This document shows, in pieces, positions 46,151 to 57,334 of a stretch of DNA of 64,000 nt. The notes under the pieces were generated by a model. It was not told the DNA's origin, did no database searches, and saw only the letters and a program-made list of their open reading frames with translations. Made by a program: the position numbers and the translations under genes. Source of the DNA: Orientallactaga sibirica (taxonomy: Eukaryota > Chordata > Mammalia > Rodentia > Dipodidae); the NCBI GenBank assembly GCA_036365145.1, contig JAEOAD010000001.1:101901501-101965500 (forward strand), given 5' to 3'. Positions within the stretch are counted from its first letter, which is position 1. The number at the start of each line of letters is the position of its first letter.

Positions 46151-46419
46151 TTTTTTTTTTTTTTTATTTTTTTTGGAGAGATACACAGAGAGAGACAGAG
46201 AGAGAGGAAGAGGGAGACAAATAGAGAATGGGCACGCCAGCATTCTCTCAGCTGCTGTGAACGAAATCCAGATGCGTGTGCCTCCTTGTGGTCAAGTGTG
46301 GCATTGCGCCCTTGCGTCACTTTGCCAAAAATCTGGCTAAATGTGGGACCTGGAGATTGGAACCGGGTTCTTAGGCTTAGCAGGCAGGTGCCTTAACCGC
46401 TAAGCCATCTCTCCAGCCC
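46151..46419 (-). repeat. tRNA-derived SINE, long subfamily
   Basis: Antisense. AAACTGGCCTTTTTT flanks it at 46136-46150 and about 46421-46435. Confidence 0.95.
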
Positions 46420-46436
46420 AAAACTGGCCTTTTTTT

Positions 46437-46640
46437 ATGAGAGGGAGAGAATGAATTGGTGCACCAGGGCCTCCAGCCACTGTAATCGAACTTCAGATGT
46501 GTGTACCACCTTTTGCGCATGTGTGACCTTACACATGCATTACCTTGTGTGTCTGGTTTATGTGGGATCTGGGTAGTTGAACATTGGTCCTTAGGCTTCA
46601 CAGACAAGTGCCTTAACTGCTAAGCAATCTCTCCAGCTCT
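46437..46640 (-). repeat. tRNA-derived SINE
   Basis: Antisense from ATGAGAGGGAGAGAATG to AAGCAATCTCTCCAGC, with an internal repeat of the CACATG...ACCTTGTG segment. Confidence 0.9.
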
Positions 46641-46651
46641 TATTGCACTTT

Positions 46652-46853
46652 AAAAAAATTTATTTATTTACTTGCAAGCAGAGAGAGAGAAGAGAGAGAG
46701 AGAATGGGCACACCAGGGCCTCTAGCCATTGCAAACAAACTCCAGATGCATGTGCCCCTTGTGCATCTGTCTTATGTGGGTACTGGGTAATTGAACCTGG
46801 GTCCTTTGGCTTTGCAACAAATGCCTTAACCGCTAAGCCATCTCTCCAGCCCT
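46652..46853 (-). repeat. tRNA-derived SINE
   Basis: Antisense from AAATTTATTTATTTACTTGC to AAGCCATCTCTCCAGCCC. Confidence 0.94.
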
Positions 46854-46993
46854 TGTTCCACTTTTTAAAGTGAGGTACTTCCTCTTGGTACCCTTCCAGT
46901 CCTCCCAACCCCACGGATCACAGTGACCCTCAGGAATAATATGCACAGGAGTCCATGGTAACAAATCAGTTTTTTAGGGTAGCCCTTTAGGTA

Positions 46994-47012
46994 AGCTAGC
47001 TAGCTTGCTTGC

Positions 47013-47074
<62 letters not shown>

Positions 47075-47075
47075 T
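46994..47075. repeat. (GCTT)n microsatellite
   Basis: About 20 GCTT/CTTG units, nearly perfect over 80 bases. Confidence 0.97.
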
Positions 47076-47118
47076 CCTTTTGAAATAAAGAGAAAATTTA
47101 TTGGGCTGTAGAATTTTT

Positions 47119-47271
47119 GGGTTTTTTTTTTTTTTCGAGGTAGGGTCTCACTCTGGTCCAGGCTGACCTGGAATTAACTATGTAGTCTCAGGGTGGCCTC
47201 AAACTCATGGCAATCCTCCTACCTCTTCCTCCCGAGTGCTGGGATTAAAGGCGTGTGCCACCACGCCCGGC
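47119..47271 (-). repeat. B1-like SINE
   Basis: Antisense. Exact 18-base duplication TTGGGCTGTAGAATTTTT at 47101-47118 and 47272-47289. Confidence 0.97.
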
Positions 47272-47332
47272 TTGGGCTGTAGAATTTTTAACAAAGCTAA
47301 AGAGTATAACTTCTCTCTTATGCACGTTTCCC

Positions 47333-47358
47333 CTCTCTCTCTCTCTCTCTCTCTCTCC
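47333..47358. repeat. (CT)n microsatellite
   Basis: CT run followed by CCTCCCTCCCCCC. Confidence 0.93.
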
Positions 47359-47530
47359 TCCCTCCCCCCCATCCATCCGTCCATCGTGTTTTCTACCTCC
47401 TTTTTCTATCTGCCTCCCTTCCTCCTTCGCTTCTTGATGGTAAGTGTTTACAAACTCAACTTATCTTCTGTAATGAGCTTGGTTAGAGTAATTGTATTTC
47501 TTCAAGCAATTAGAAATTCTTTTTTTTTTT

Positions 47531-47718
47531 CATTTTTTTTTTTATGAGAGAGAGAATGAGAGAGCAAGAGAAAGTGAATTGGCACACAGGGCCTTAGCCA
47601 CTTAGTACACTCCAGATGTGTGTACTACCTTGTGGATCTGGCTTATGTGGGTTCAGGGGAGTCAGATCCTTAGACTTCATAGGCAAGTGCCTTAACTGCT
47701 AAGCCAGCTCTCTAGCCC
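47531..47718 (-). repeat. tRNA-derived SINE
   Basis: Antisense. TAGAAATTCTTT flanks both sides (about 47510 and 47719). Confidence 0.93.
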
Positions 47719-47756
47719 TAGAAATTCTTTAGTACACTAAAAATTTCAGGGCTTGA

Positions 47757-47945
47757 GAACCAGGAGTGGTGACACATACCTTTAATCTCAGAACCCAAGA
47801 AGCTGAGGTAGGAGGATCACCATGAGTTCCAGGCCAGCCTGGAGCTACAGGGTGAGTTTCAGGTCAGCCTGGGCTAAAGTAAGAACTTCTCTGGGACCAG
47901 TGGGGATTTCAGCACTTGGGAGGTAGAGGCAAAAGGATTGAAAGT
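47757..47945 (+). repeat. Old B1-like SINE and attached fragment
   Basis: GAACCAGGAGTGGTGACACATACC through GGTCAGCCTGGGCTAAAG, followed by a second B1-like scrap (TTCAGCACTTGGGAGGTAG). Confidence 0.75.
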
Positions 47946-47995
47946 TCAAGACTAAGAAGAGGGAACCACTTTTAACTTTAAGAAATAGAGGTGGG

Positions 47996-48207
47996 GGCCA
48001 GAGAGATTGCTCAGTGGTTGAAGACACTTGTTTACAAAGCTTGATGGCCCAGGTTTGATTTCCTACCCACGTAAAGTAAGATCCACAAAGTGGTGAATAC
48101 ATCTAGAGTTCATTTGCAGTGGCAAGAAGCCCTGCGTGCCTATTTCTCCCCATTCTATCTTCCTCCCCCCACCACTTGCAAAAAAATTATTTTTTTAAAA
48201 AGAAATA
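47996..48207 (+). repeat. tRNA-derived SINE
   Basis: GGGGCCAGAGAGATTGCTCAGTGG head; AAGAAATAGAGGT before and AAGAAATAGATGT after it. Confidence 0.9.
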
Positions 48208-48348
48208 GATGTAAGACTGGAATTTAGAAAAGTTATTACGCAAATTACCTGTATTTTCATACTCACTTTGGAAAGAATTTTTTGAATATATGTATTGCAG
48301 TGCTAAGTAAGAGTGAATTTTACTTCAGTATCAAAAGTAAGGGTTTGG

Positions 48349-48501
48349 GGGCTGGAGAGATGGCTTGGTGGTTGAGGCACTTGCCTGCAAAGTCAAAGGA
48401 CCCAGGTTTGATTCCCCAAGACCCATGTAAGCCAGGTGCACAGAAGGCGCATCCGTCTGGAGTTGGGAGCAGCTAGAGGCCCTGATGTGCCGACCCCCTC
48501 C

Positions 48502-48537
<36 letters not shown>

Positions 48538-48575
48538 CTCTCTCTTTCAAATAAATATAAAATATTTTTATAAAA
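48349..48575 (+). repeat. tRNA-derived SINE
   Basis: GGGGCTGGAGAGATGGCTTGGTGG head, (CT)n at about 48504-48546, AAATAAATAT tail. Confidence 0.94.
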
Positions 48576-48580
48576 AAGCA

Positions 48581-49149
48581 AGGATTTTTGGTTTTTGAAA
48601 TTCAGTGCTGAGCAAATAATTAAATAAATTTAAGTTTAGGAAGTATGTGGGACTTGCTCCCATCCCCAAGAGGATTTCCACATGGTAATGCATCAAGATG
48701 CAAGGCATCTCTAGAAATTGAGAGCAATGCATCTTCCTGTAAAACTCATCATTTCTAGTGATTTCTCTCTTGCAAACCTCTGATTTATCATGAGCTGTCA
48801 AGTTCTGGATGGTTTCCTGGATCTCAAGTTTTAAAATTTCACAGATACCAGGACTCAATAACAGAGACTAAGTGTCTGAGAGACGCATTCAGGTAATCAA
48901 TCCACTGGTCTCAGTCAACTTTCTCTTGAAGGAAAAAAAAATGGTTTTTTTTCTTCTCTCAATTGTTTCCAAATACTCCATGTTGAGGACAAATGATGAC
49001 TGTGGAAATAGAGATAGAATGTTTATCATATTAAATGAGGCAATCTATGTAGGACACAATATCTGTAATGTATGGTTGCAAACTTTATTGATTAATGTTT
49101 AGAAATGTATGAATATACGTACATTTGTATTCTGTGCCCATCTTCTTAT
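48581..49149. other. No recognised feature
   Basis: Unassigned sequence; the open frame on the minus strand at 48568-48858 has no recognisable protein. Confidence 0.45.
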
Positions 49150-49154
49150 GTTTT

Positions 49155-49455
49155 TTGTTGTTGCCTGAGACAGTGTCAGGCACTGTAGCCCAGTAGCTTG
49201 GTCTGGTCTAGAGCTTACAGTGTCCCCAAGCTGGCCTTTAAATCACAACAGGCCTGCTGCCTCAGCCTTCCAAGTGCAGGGAGTACAGGCATATACCAAC
49301 ATATCCACACTCATCTCTGTCTTAAACTGTTTTGTTTAGCTTTGTTTTCTGAGACAGGGTGTCACCCCAACTGTCCTTAAACTCCTCATTCTCTTTCCTC
49401 TACCTCCTTAGTTCTGGGAATACAGGCATTTACCATCCCACCTGGCTTTCTTAGC
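49155..49455 (-). repeat. Two old B1-related fragments
   Basis: GCCTGAGACAGTGTCAGGCAC...ACAGGCATATACC and TTCTGAGACAGGGTGTCACCCC...ATCCCACCTGGC, both antisense. Confidence 0.65.
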
Positions 49456-49499
49456 CGATTCTGTCACCCCTCATTCAATTGGTATAAGATTCTTGTCTT

Positions 49500-49730
49500 G
49501 GGCTGGAGAGATGGCTTCGTGGTTAAGGCACTTGCCTGCAAAGCCAAAGGACCTCGGTTCAATTCCCCAAGACCCACATAAGCCAGATGTACAAGGTGGC
49601 GCATGCGTCTGGAGTTCGATTGCAGTGGCTGGAGACACTGGCGCATCCATTCTCTTCCTCTCTCTCTCTGCTTCTTTCTCTCTCAAATAAATAAAAGAAA
49701 AAAAAAGAAAAAATTTTAAAAAAAAAGAAA
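49500..49730 (+). repeat. tRNA-derived SINE
   Basis: GGGCTGGAGAGATGGCTTCGTGG head. Exact 14-base duplication AAGATTCTTGTCTT at 49486-49499 and 49731-49744. Confidence 0.96.
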
Positions 49731-49744
49731 AAGATTCTTGTCTT

Positions 49745-51298
49745 AACTCTAGTTCTCAACACAATCTTTGTCCAAGGTTTGTATCATAATAATGCCCCCA
49801 ACACTTTTAAAATTATGCTCAATTTTAGAGATAAAAGCAAAACAAGGTAATTTATTACTACCTAGGGCATAGTCATTTTGCTCATCATTTGTAAATGATA
49901 CATAGTAGTTATCTGTGAAGTTAACACATTACTTCCAAATACTGATCAGTGCCTATGTGGTCTCTTAGGGGGCCCTTAACTTTCCAGAGTCCCTTATCCT
50001 ACATATAATTCCCTTTGGCTTGTAACTCAAGAGCTGTATGGAATGTCCCTTGATGTTTATGATCCCACTTGTCATTGCCTGGGTTATGGGTCATAGTCTG
50101 CCCATCTCCTGGTCTGCTTGTCCTCACAAAGCTTATTCCCTATATGTCTTGTTAATTCCAATGAAAATGAAGAGCAGATACATAAGGTGGAGGCTATGAA
50201 GAAGTGAGATAGTATAGTGGTAGAAGCCGGTCTAGAAGAACTAATGCTGCTAGATGTGTGTGTATGGACAGCATCTCTTTAAGACCTCCTCATTACATAA
50301 AATGTTAAGGATACTTCATAACCCTTAATAACTCAGTTACTTCTAGAAAACTTGCCCTTTCAGTATTTAGTTCAAATCACCATTAGATAATTGCCGTATT
50401 CCTACATCTGTTATATATACTAGACTGATAGGCCATTGAGTCTGTTCATGAACACTAGACTTTTATGCCTACTTTTAGCTATTTGTGTAGTTATTTCTCT
50501 GTAAATGAGTTACAAACACACTGACATATACCATGAAAGCTAGGATAGGCTCAGTAGCCATTATAGCAATAAGATTCCAGCCTTTGTAAGATAATTAAAT
50601 CCTCTACTTGGGAACTTGGAAAATGCATCTGTATTACTTGATGTCAGACTGGCTTGTTTCCATTTTTCTCAGCTTCTATCTCTGTCCAGTCCAGTTTTCC
50701 AGACCACTCAGTGTCTGTGTCAATTTATATTAAATTGTGGTTAGCAGATGAAAGTAGCTTATAGAACTTAAATAAAAATTTTAGTGGCTAAAGATGTGGC
50801 TTTCCAGTTTGTGCAGGGACTAAGTTGTTTTCTAGAACTTTAAATATCTTCATTTTATAGTAACCATCAAGAAGAACAGTAACAATAAATCAGCCCTTGT
50901 TGTTTTTAACCAGAGTGTTCCTTTGAAGTCCGGCATATATTTGATTATTGTTTCAAGGATGGAACAATAGGCCTGGTACTTGAAAGTGCGGCATCTTTTG
51001 GCTTTTATTCTAGAAAAAGTGGTTACAACTGCTAAGAATTTTAAGTTTGCAAAAATGTTTTATAGGTAATAACTTAAAATTTTTTTAAACCATTCCTCAC
51101 TCTGCTTAGGAATTATGTAGTAAATAATTTGGTTCAATCCCCATTATATAATGGGGCACCTGCCACTGTGGGCATTGTACAGATGCTCCCCACCTCCAAA
51201 CTCACAAAGTGGTCAGAAGCTTCTCTGGTGGGATTTTTAAAGTAATAACTCTATAAATATACAAATCAATTCTATAGAATTTTTCTTTTCAAACTATA
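49745..51298. other. 1.55 kb SINE-free stretch
   Basis: Unassigned sequence without recognised repeat or exon. Confidence 0.5.
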
Positions 51299-51324
51299 TG
51301 ATTTGGTGGGTTTTTAAAAGTTTT

Positions 51325-51548
51325 TTATGTTAATTTTTATTTATTTGCGAGTGACAGAGAGAGAAAGGGGCAGACAGAGAGAGAGAGAGAGAATGGGCAC
51401 ACCAGGACCTCCAGCCACTGCAAACGAACTCCAGATGCATGCGCTCCCTTGTGCATCTGGCTTACTTGGGTACTGGGGAATCAAGCCTCAAACCAGGGTC
51501 CTTAGGCTTCACAAGCAAGCACTTAACTGCTAAGCCATTCTCCAGCCC
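51325..51548 (-). repeat. tRNA-derived SINE
   Basis: Antisense. GATTTGGTGGG before it and GATTTGGTGTG after it. Confidence 0.93.
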
Positions 51549-51615
51549 GATTTGGTGTGTGTGTTTTTAAAGGTGTCTTGGGGGCTTCAACTTTTTTAAA
51601 AAAATATTTTCTTTT

Positions 51616-51866
51616 GGGCTGGAGAGATGGCTTAGCAGTTAAGGAGCCTGCCTGCCAAACCTAAGAACACCCATTCCGTTCTCCAGGTCCCACATTTAGC
51701 CAGACGCAAAAAGTGACACACGTGTGCAATGCTGAACTTGCAAGGGGGCACATGCATCTGGGGTTCATTCACAGCTGCTGAAATGGCCCTGGCGCACCCA
51801 TTCTCTCTTTCTGCCTCTTCCTCCCCCCCCCTCTGTCTGTCTCTCTCTTTCTCTCAAAAAAAATTA
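51616..51866 (+). repeat. tRNA-derived SINE, long subfamily
   Basis: TGGGCTGGAGAGATGGCTTAGC head and the AAAGTGACACACGTGTGCAATGCTG segment of the long type. Confidence 0.93.
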
Positions 51867-52044
51867 TTTTTATTTATTTATTTGACAGAGAGAGAGAACA
51901 TGGGTGCACCAGGGCCTCCAGCCACTGCAAACGAACTCCAGACGCATGTGCCCCCTTGTTCATCTGGCTAATATGGGTCCTAGGGAATCGAACCTGGGTC
52001 CTTTGGTTTTACAGGCAAATGCCTTAACCACTAAGCCAGCCCAA
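51867..52044 (-). repeat. tRNA-derived SINE, opposite orientation to its neighbour
   Basis: TTTTTATTTATTTATTTGACAG through CACTAAGCCAGCCC. With 51616-51866 it makes a tail-to-tail SINE pair joined at their A/T tails. Confidence 0.93.
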
Positions 52045-52343
52045 TTTGGTGGGTTTTAATGTATTCACAGACTTATACAGTTCTAATAATTTTAGAACAT
52101 TTCCATCATAAGACAGAAATCCAGCATTTACTCCTCACTTTCTTGCGACCATAAGCAACCACAAATTCATTTGCTATCTGTACAGGTGTGCCTGTCCCAA
52201 ACATTCCAGATATATGTGTAGTCCTTGGTGACTATCTTCTTTAACTTTTCATAATGTTTCATGATTTATCCTATAATGGAATGTATCAGTACTCCATTGC
52301 TTGGTATTTGTCAATATTTCCCATTGTAGTCCAAATTGTCCTG
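52045..52343 (-). mobile_element. Old L1 (L1M-like) 3' region, antisense
   Basis: AATGTATTCACAGACTTATACAG...GACCATAAGCAACCAC...CATAATGTTTCATGATTTATCC. It resumes after the LTR as far as about 52910 (CCACATTGTATTTATCAG...GAAAAATAATGCTG). Recognition only. Confidence 0.6.
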
Positions 52344-52692
52344 TGTTGCAGTCAGGTTTGCATTGCTGGCAGAAATCACCCAACCAAGAGCAGCTTGTGG
52401 GAAAAAGGAGGTTTATTTTGGCTTAAAGTCTTGAGGGGGAAGATCCATGATGGCAGGGGAAGATGATGGCATGAGCAGAGGGTAGACATCACCCCCTGGC
52501 CAACATAAGGTGGACAATAGCAACAGGAGAGTGTGCCAAACACTGGCAAGGGGAAACTGGCTATAACACCCATAAGCCCGCCCCCAACAATACACTGCCT
52601 CCAGGAGGCTTTAATTCACAAACTCTATCAGCTGGGAACCTAGCATTCAGAATACCTCAGTTTATGGGGGACACCTGAATCAAACCACCACA
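52344..52692 (-). mobile_element. LTR-like element, antisense, inserted in old L1
   Basis: 349 bases from TGTTGCAG to CCACCACA; related to 36563-36910. Read antisense it has TG...CA ends and an AATAAA (TTTATT at about 52412). The flanks TCCTG/GTCTG are an imperfect 5-base duplication. Confidence 0.75.
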
Positions 52693-52719
52693 GTCTGGAA
52701 CTAACAGAAACCCCCTTTT

Positions 52720-52910
52720 CTCAGCCTCTTGAGTGCTGGGATTACAGCCATGTGCCACAACACCCAGTTTTCATTTCTTTTTTTTTTTTTTTTTTTGCCA
52801 TATACTGTTGTATTTTATAGCTATACCACATTGTATTTATCAGTTTATTAGATGGTAGATACTTGGATTATTTGTACTTAGTGGTTATTATGAAAAATAA
52901 TGCTGATTTA
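52720..52910 (-). repeat. B1 end fragment with poly(T), then old L1 continuation
   Basis: CTCTTGAGTGCTGGGATTACAGCC...CAACACCCAG, a T18 run (52780-52797), then L1-like sequence to about 52910. Confidence 0.6.
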
Positions 52911-53310
52911 AAAAATCCAAAGACTAAAATAATCCGGAAAACCTTTGATAGGTAAATGATCAAACAAATAGCAATACAGCCATACATGGAAGAGCACTAA
53001 GATTGAGAGTGAATAAACCGTTGATGCATACAATAGATCAGCACTGAGCTATGTTGAGTGAAATGTCCCAACAGTTATACATTGCAGGGTTTTAGTTGCA
53101 TGATGCTCATTAACAAATTTTAGGAGAAATGAATAGATCAGTGCTTGCTGCTTATGAAAGGAGGAGGTGGGCAGAATGTGTGCTTTCTGCTGCAGGAAAC
53201 AGTCTGCTTGACTGTCTCTCAGGGTCCTGCTTCTGATGTTGTAGTTTTGCCAAGGTGTGCCATTAAGGGAAACTGGATGTCTGTATTCTTATGTATAATT
53301 AACATCAAAA
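52911..53310 (+). mobile_element. Old L1-like fragment, sense
   Basis: CAATACAGCCATACATGGAAGAGC...GATGCATACAATAGATCAGC...GAGCTATGTTGAGTGAAATG follows the pattern of an old L1 3' region in sense orientation. Recognition only. Confidence 0.5.
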
Positions 53311-53322
53311 TACATTTTTATG

Positions 53323-53530
53323 CTCTGGAGAGATGGCTCAGCAGTTAAGGCACTTGCCTGCAAAGCCTAATGACCTGCATTCAATTCCCCAGTATCCACG
53401 TAAAGCCAGATGCACAAAGTGGTGCATGCATCTATAGTTTGTTTGCAGCGGCTAGAGGCCCTGGCATGTCCATTCTCTCTGTCTCTCTTCTCTCTATCTC
53501 TCTGCTTACAAATAAATATATTTTTAAGTA
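53323..53530 (+). repeat. tRNA-derived SINE
   Basis: CTCTGGAGAGATGGCTCAGC head, CT block, AAATAAATATATTTTT tail. Confidence 0.93.
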
Positions 53531-53819
53531 TGTTTTTCTCTTACAAAACAGCCTCAATTCACTTTCAGCACTCTGCCTAGCCACATCTCCTTAGCAGATC
53601 ATATTTATTAGGCATTTTCACACACTTGCCAGCTTGTGCTATCACCACATAGCTAGCCTTCTTCAGCCTGCAGAGGCCTCTCTTCACTGCCTTGTCAGCC
53701 TCACACTCCAGGCTCCAAACCGGGACCACACACCTTCAGTTTTGGTTATTGCAGCACCGCACTTCTGGGCACTCCTTTGCAGTATAGTTCTCTCTGGCTA
53801 TGTTGAAAAGAAAACAAAG

Positions 53820-53940
53820 TGCCAGGTACAGTAGTGCACACTTCTAATTCTAGCTACCCAGAAGCTAAGGCAGGAAGATTGCAAGTTGAAGGCCAGCCTG
53901 GGCAACCTCAGGAGATTCTGTCTCAAAAAAATATAAATAG
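53820..53940 (+). repeat. Old B1-like SINE
   Basis: GCCAGGTACAGTAGTGCACAC through GATTCTGTCTCAAAAAAATA. Confidence 0.78.
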
Positions 53941-53942
53941 GA

Positions 53943-54095
53943 GCCGGGCATGGTGGTACATGCCTTTAATCCCAGCACTTGGGAGACAGAGTAGGAGGCT
54001 CACCGTGAGTTTGAGGCCACCTGAGACTACATAGTGAATTCCAGGTCAGCCTGAGATAGAGTGAGATCCTACCTGGTAAAACCAAAAAAAAATTT
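53943..54095 (+). repeat. B1-like SINE
   Basis: GCCGGGCATGGTGGTACATGCC through CTACCTGGTAAAACC; younger than the B1 before it. Confidence 0.94.
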
Positions 54096-54164
54096 TTTTT
54101 GCTTATATGTATTTATATTATAAATATACATATATACACATACATTCATACATATACATGTAAA

Positions 54165-54255
54165 AATGGGCTGTAGATACAGCTCAGTGGTGCAGCTCTT
54201 GTTTTAACATAAGCAAGGTCCTGGGCTCACCCCCAGTACCATCATGGGAAAACAA
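54165..54255 (+). repeat. ID-like SINE
   Basis: GGGCTGTAGATACAGCTCAGTGG...GGGCTCACCCCCAGTACC plus A run. Confidence 0.75.
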
Positions 54256-54289
54256 CCAGTCACCTCAAAGCTTTACGTCTAAAACAGCT

Positions 54290-54600
54290 TACTGTTCCCT
54301 GTTATTCTGTATGCTGGTCTGCTTGCTCATGATCTCATGCTGCTGTAGTAAGCTGGTGGTATCTGTGTGGAGCTGGGTTTTTCTCGGCTGGCTAGATCTA
54401 TATCACTCCGTGGTTGTTTATGATGAGCTTCATCGTGGCATGCAGCTCCAAGACCCTCAAAGGCCTAACCTGGAAGTTGCACGGTGTCACTTCTGCCATG
54501 TTCTGTCAGGCAGATCAACTCACAAAAGGTTGAAACCAGATTCAAGGGGTAGAAAACTGTCTCTATTGCTCAGTGGAGTAAGTAGCAAGGTTACTTGCCA
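54290..54600. repeat. Ancient mammalian repeat
   Basis: GCACGGTGTCACTTCTGCCATG...CCAGATTCAAGGGGTAG matches a repeat type I know from other mammals but cannot name with certainty. The 99-codon open frame over it is incidental. Confidence 0.5.
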
Positions 54601-54700
54601 CTGCAAATGAACTCCAGATGCATGCACCACTTTATGCCTCTGGCTCTACATGGATACTGCAAGCAAGCACCTTTAACTGCTGTGCTATCTCTTGTGGCCA
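54597..54700 (-). repeat. tRNA-derived SINE fragment
   Basis: GCCACTGCAAATGAACTCCAGATGC through AACTGCTGTGCTATCTC. Confidence 0.8.
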
Positions 54701-54727
54701 TTTTTAAAAACAATCTACCACAAAGAC

Positions 54728-55090
54728 TGTTTTAGTTACTTTCTTGTTGCTATGACAAAAATGCCTGACCCTAAGCAAGTTATAGAAGAAGGGTTTATTT
54801 CAGTTTGCAGCTCAGAGATACAGTCCATCATGGTGGGGAAAACATCGAACATGAAGCAGTTGGTCATGTTCATTGTGCAGTGAGAAAGAAGAGAAAGGTG
54901 AATGCTGATGCTCAACTAGCTTCTGCTTTTGTTGTATTGAGGACCCAGCCCATGGCATGGAGCCACCCCCATCTAGGGTGAGTCTTCTCGCCTCAACTAA
55001 CCTAATCTAGAAAATTCCTCACAGACCAGTCTAGAGATTTGTCAGTGTTATTTCTAAGTCCTGTCAATCTGACAACTTAGATTTACCATC
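54728..55090 (-). mobile_element. Rodent LTR/MaLR-like repeat, antisense
   Basis: TGTTTTAGTTACTTTCTTGTTGC...GGGTTTATTTCAGTTTGC...CATCATGGTGGGG resembles the common rodent repeat with the GTTGCTATGAC start. The right end is uncertain. Confidence 0.55.
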
Positions 55091-55174
55091 ACCAATCCCA
55101 TAAATCCAGTTTTTGTGAAAGCATCTAGAAGATGCCTCAGCCCTGGCACAAGTTTCAGTCAGCAGGAGGAACTG

Positions 55175-55285
55175 ACTGGCACAAGCAAAGCAAATGAAAT
55201 CCAGATGTATCTGGTTTTATGTGCGTACTGGGGAATCAAACCCAGGCCATCAAGCCTTTAACTGCTGAGCAATCTCTCCAGCCTC
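55175..55285 (-). repeat. tRNA-derived SINE fragment
   Basis: GCAAATGAAATCCAGATGTATC through TGAGCAATCTCTCCAGCC. Confidence 0.82.
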
Positions 55286-55351
55286 CTTTTATTTTATAAT
55301 TGTTTGTGACATCTTTATAATGAAATTGCCTGTTTTCTTTTTTTATTTCTT

Positions 55352-55535
55352 TATGTATATATTTTATTTATTTTTTTTTATTTGAGAGAGAGCGCGCCAG
55401 GACCTCAGCCATTGCAAACAAACTCCAGATGCATACTCCTCCTTGTGCATCTGGCTTACGTAGGTCCTGGGGAATTGAACCTGGGTCCTTTGGCTTTGCA
55501 GGAAAACTCCTTAACCGTTAAGCCATCTTCTCCAG
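55352..55535 (-). repeat. tRNA-derived SINE
   Basis: TATTTTATTTATTTTTTTTTATTTG through TAAGCCATCTTCTCCAG. Confidence 0.93.
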
Positions 55536-55578
55536 AAGAACCATTTCATCTTTGCCATTGCATTCCCAGTGTGCAAGG

Positions 55579-55604
55579 CTAGCATAGCATAGCTAGCATA
55601 GCAT
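55579..55604. repeat. Short tandem duplication GCTAGCATAGCATA
   Basis: A 14-base unit (GCTAGCATAGCATA) occurs twice without gap. Confidence 0.8.
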
Positions 55605-56335
55605 GAATGCTCAAACACTTGTTAGAGAAGCATTCCATGCTGTTGTACACAAGTTAGTATAAATGCAAAGAACTGTGTGCTAGTCTCTTTAGCCACAGTT
55701 CAGTATCTGCTCCACACTGCTTTCTGGTTGGAAAGATTATGTACATGGAAACTTTTACAATATATCTTGAAGTTTTTTAAGCTAGTAATCAGCTGAAATT
55801 CCCAGACCATTTCAACTCTATTTAACTATGTAAGACTATTTCATGGAGAGTGGTCAGACTTAAACTGACTGACCTTACCATAGCAAGAGTTTCTGGAGTT
55901 CCTTCCTTAACAAGCTCATAGCTGAGTTAATATTTCCACCTGGGATATCTCCTGGCTCTTGAAGACTTGTACTGAAATCTGAACAGTGTCCATTAAGTGC
56001 CTTTTTCCAGTACTGCATCATTTTATTTTGTATCCCAGGGGGCTTCATATTTTAACTGTCCTTAGCATAAGCAAACTGCTGTAAAACCACATTTTACATT
56101 TCAATATTCCACTGATCACCATGAGAAATATTTTGCAGTTCCCAGGTGATGCCAACAGGATGCATGTATTTTTGCACAGGTGCATTTAATTGTATGAACT
56201 GAACTGTGTACAAGTGCTTTCTGGTACAGAAAGTGCCTAACGATAGCTATAGTATAAGCTTTACTTTGCTGCATAACTGGTCATATGCTTATAGCAAACG
56301 GGAAATAGCAGCTTTGCTTTTTTTCATTCCTACAA
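55605..56335. other. No recognised feature
   Basis: Unassigned sequence. Confidence 0.4.
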
Positions 56336-57300
56336 AGTATTAATTTTATTAAATGAAATTTGAACTTTTTACAGATAATTGCAGATGCACATGCTGTTGT
56401 AAGATTTAGCAGAAAGATCCTGTGTACCCCTCACTTGGCTGTCCCCATTAGTAACATGTTAAACTATCATGTGATAGCCTAGCAAGATCCGTGTTGATAT
56501 TGACCTTATTCATGTTTTCCCAGTATTGACTTATATGCATATAATTTACATCATTTTATAGCATGTGTATGTTCATCTATATACCACCACATGACCATAA
56601 CCACAAGAATCCTTGTTGCTCCTTTATAGCTTTATCTAACTCCTCCATCTTGAGCATTATCTTCTTCCTCTCAAACATCTCTCTCCTTAACTCCCTTGTT
56701 CAATAATTCTGTCATTTGACTATCATATAATGGAAGCATGCACTATATAACCTTTGGTGACTAGCTTTTCACTCAATACAATTCATTCACTGAAGATTTA
56801 TTCAGGCAATTGCATATATTAGTAATTCTTCCTTTTGATGCCAGGTGATGTCTATATTTAGATATCTTTTGTCATTCATATGTTGAAGTACATGTGGATT
56901 ATTTCCTGTTCTGGGCTGTTAACAAATAAATCTACTATAAAAAATTTTATATAGATTTATGTGTGCATGTATGTGTATGTGTGTGTGTGTACACACACAT
57001 GTTTTCTTTCTCTGGGATAAATGGCCAGGAGTAAAATTGCTGGGTCATACAGTAGTTGAATGTTTCATTTTTCAGGAAAAACCAAACCATTTGCCATAGG
57101 AACTGTATTGTTTACATTCCCACTAGCAAGGTACAAGAGATCCAGATTCTCAACATCCTTCCAGCACTTGGGGGTCATCACTATTTTCATTCTGACCAAT
57201 CTGATGCTTGAACAGGGACAGATCACTGTGGTTTTATCTTATGTTTCCCAGTGACTAGTGCTGCTGGAACGTTTTTGTGTGAAATGTTTGTTTGCATTCC
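56336..57300 (-). mobile_element. Old L1 (L1M-like) 3' region, antisense, about 1 kb
   Basis: Landmarks in order: GATCCTGTGTACCCCTCAC, ACCACCACATGACCATAACC, ACTATCATATAATGGAAGC, GTAAAATTGCTGGGTCATAC, TTTACATTCCCACTAGC, CACTGTGGTTTTATCTTATG. This is the antisense order of old mammalian L1 3' ends. It is the longest L1 piece inside the window. Confidence 0.75.
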
Positions 57301-57334
57301 TAATTGTCTATTAGTGTCCTATTGATTTTTGTTG

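Noticed and set aside
54311..54610. 99-codon plus-strand frame
   Set aside because: It overlies an ancient interspersed repeat (54290-54600).
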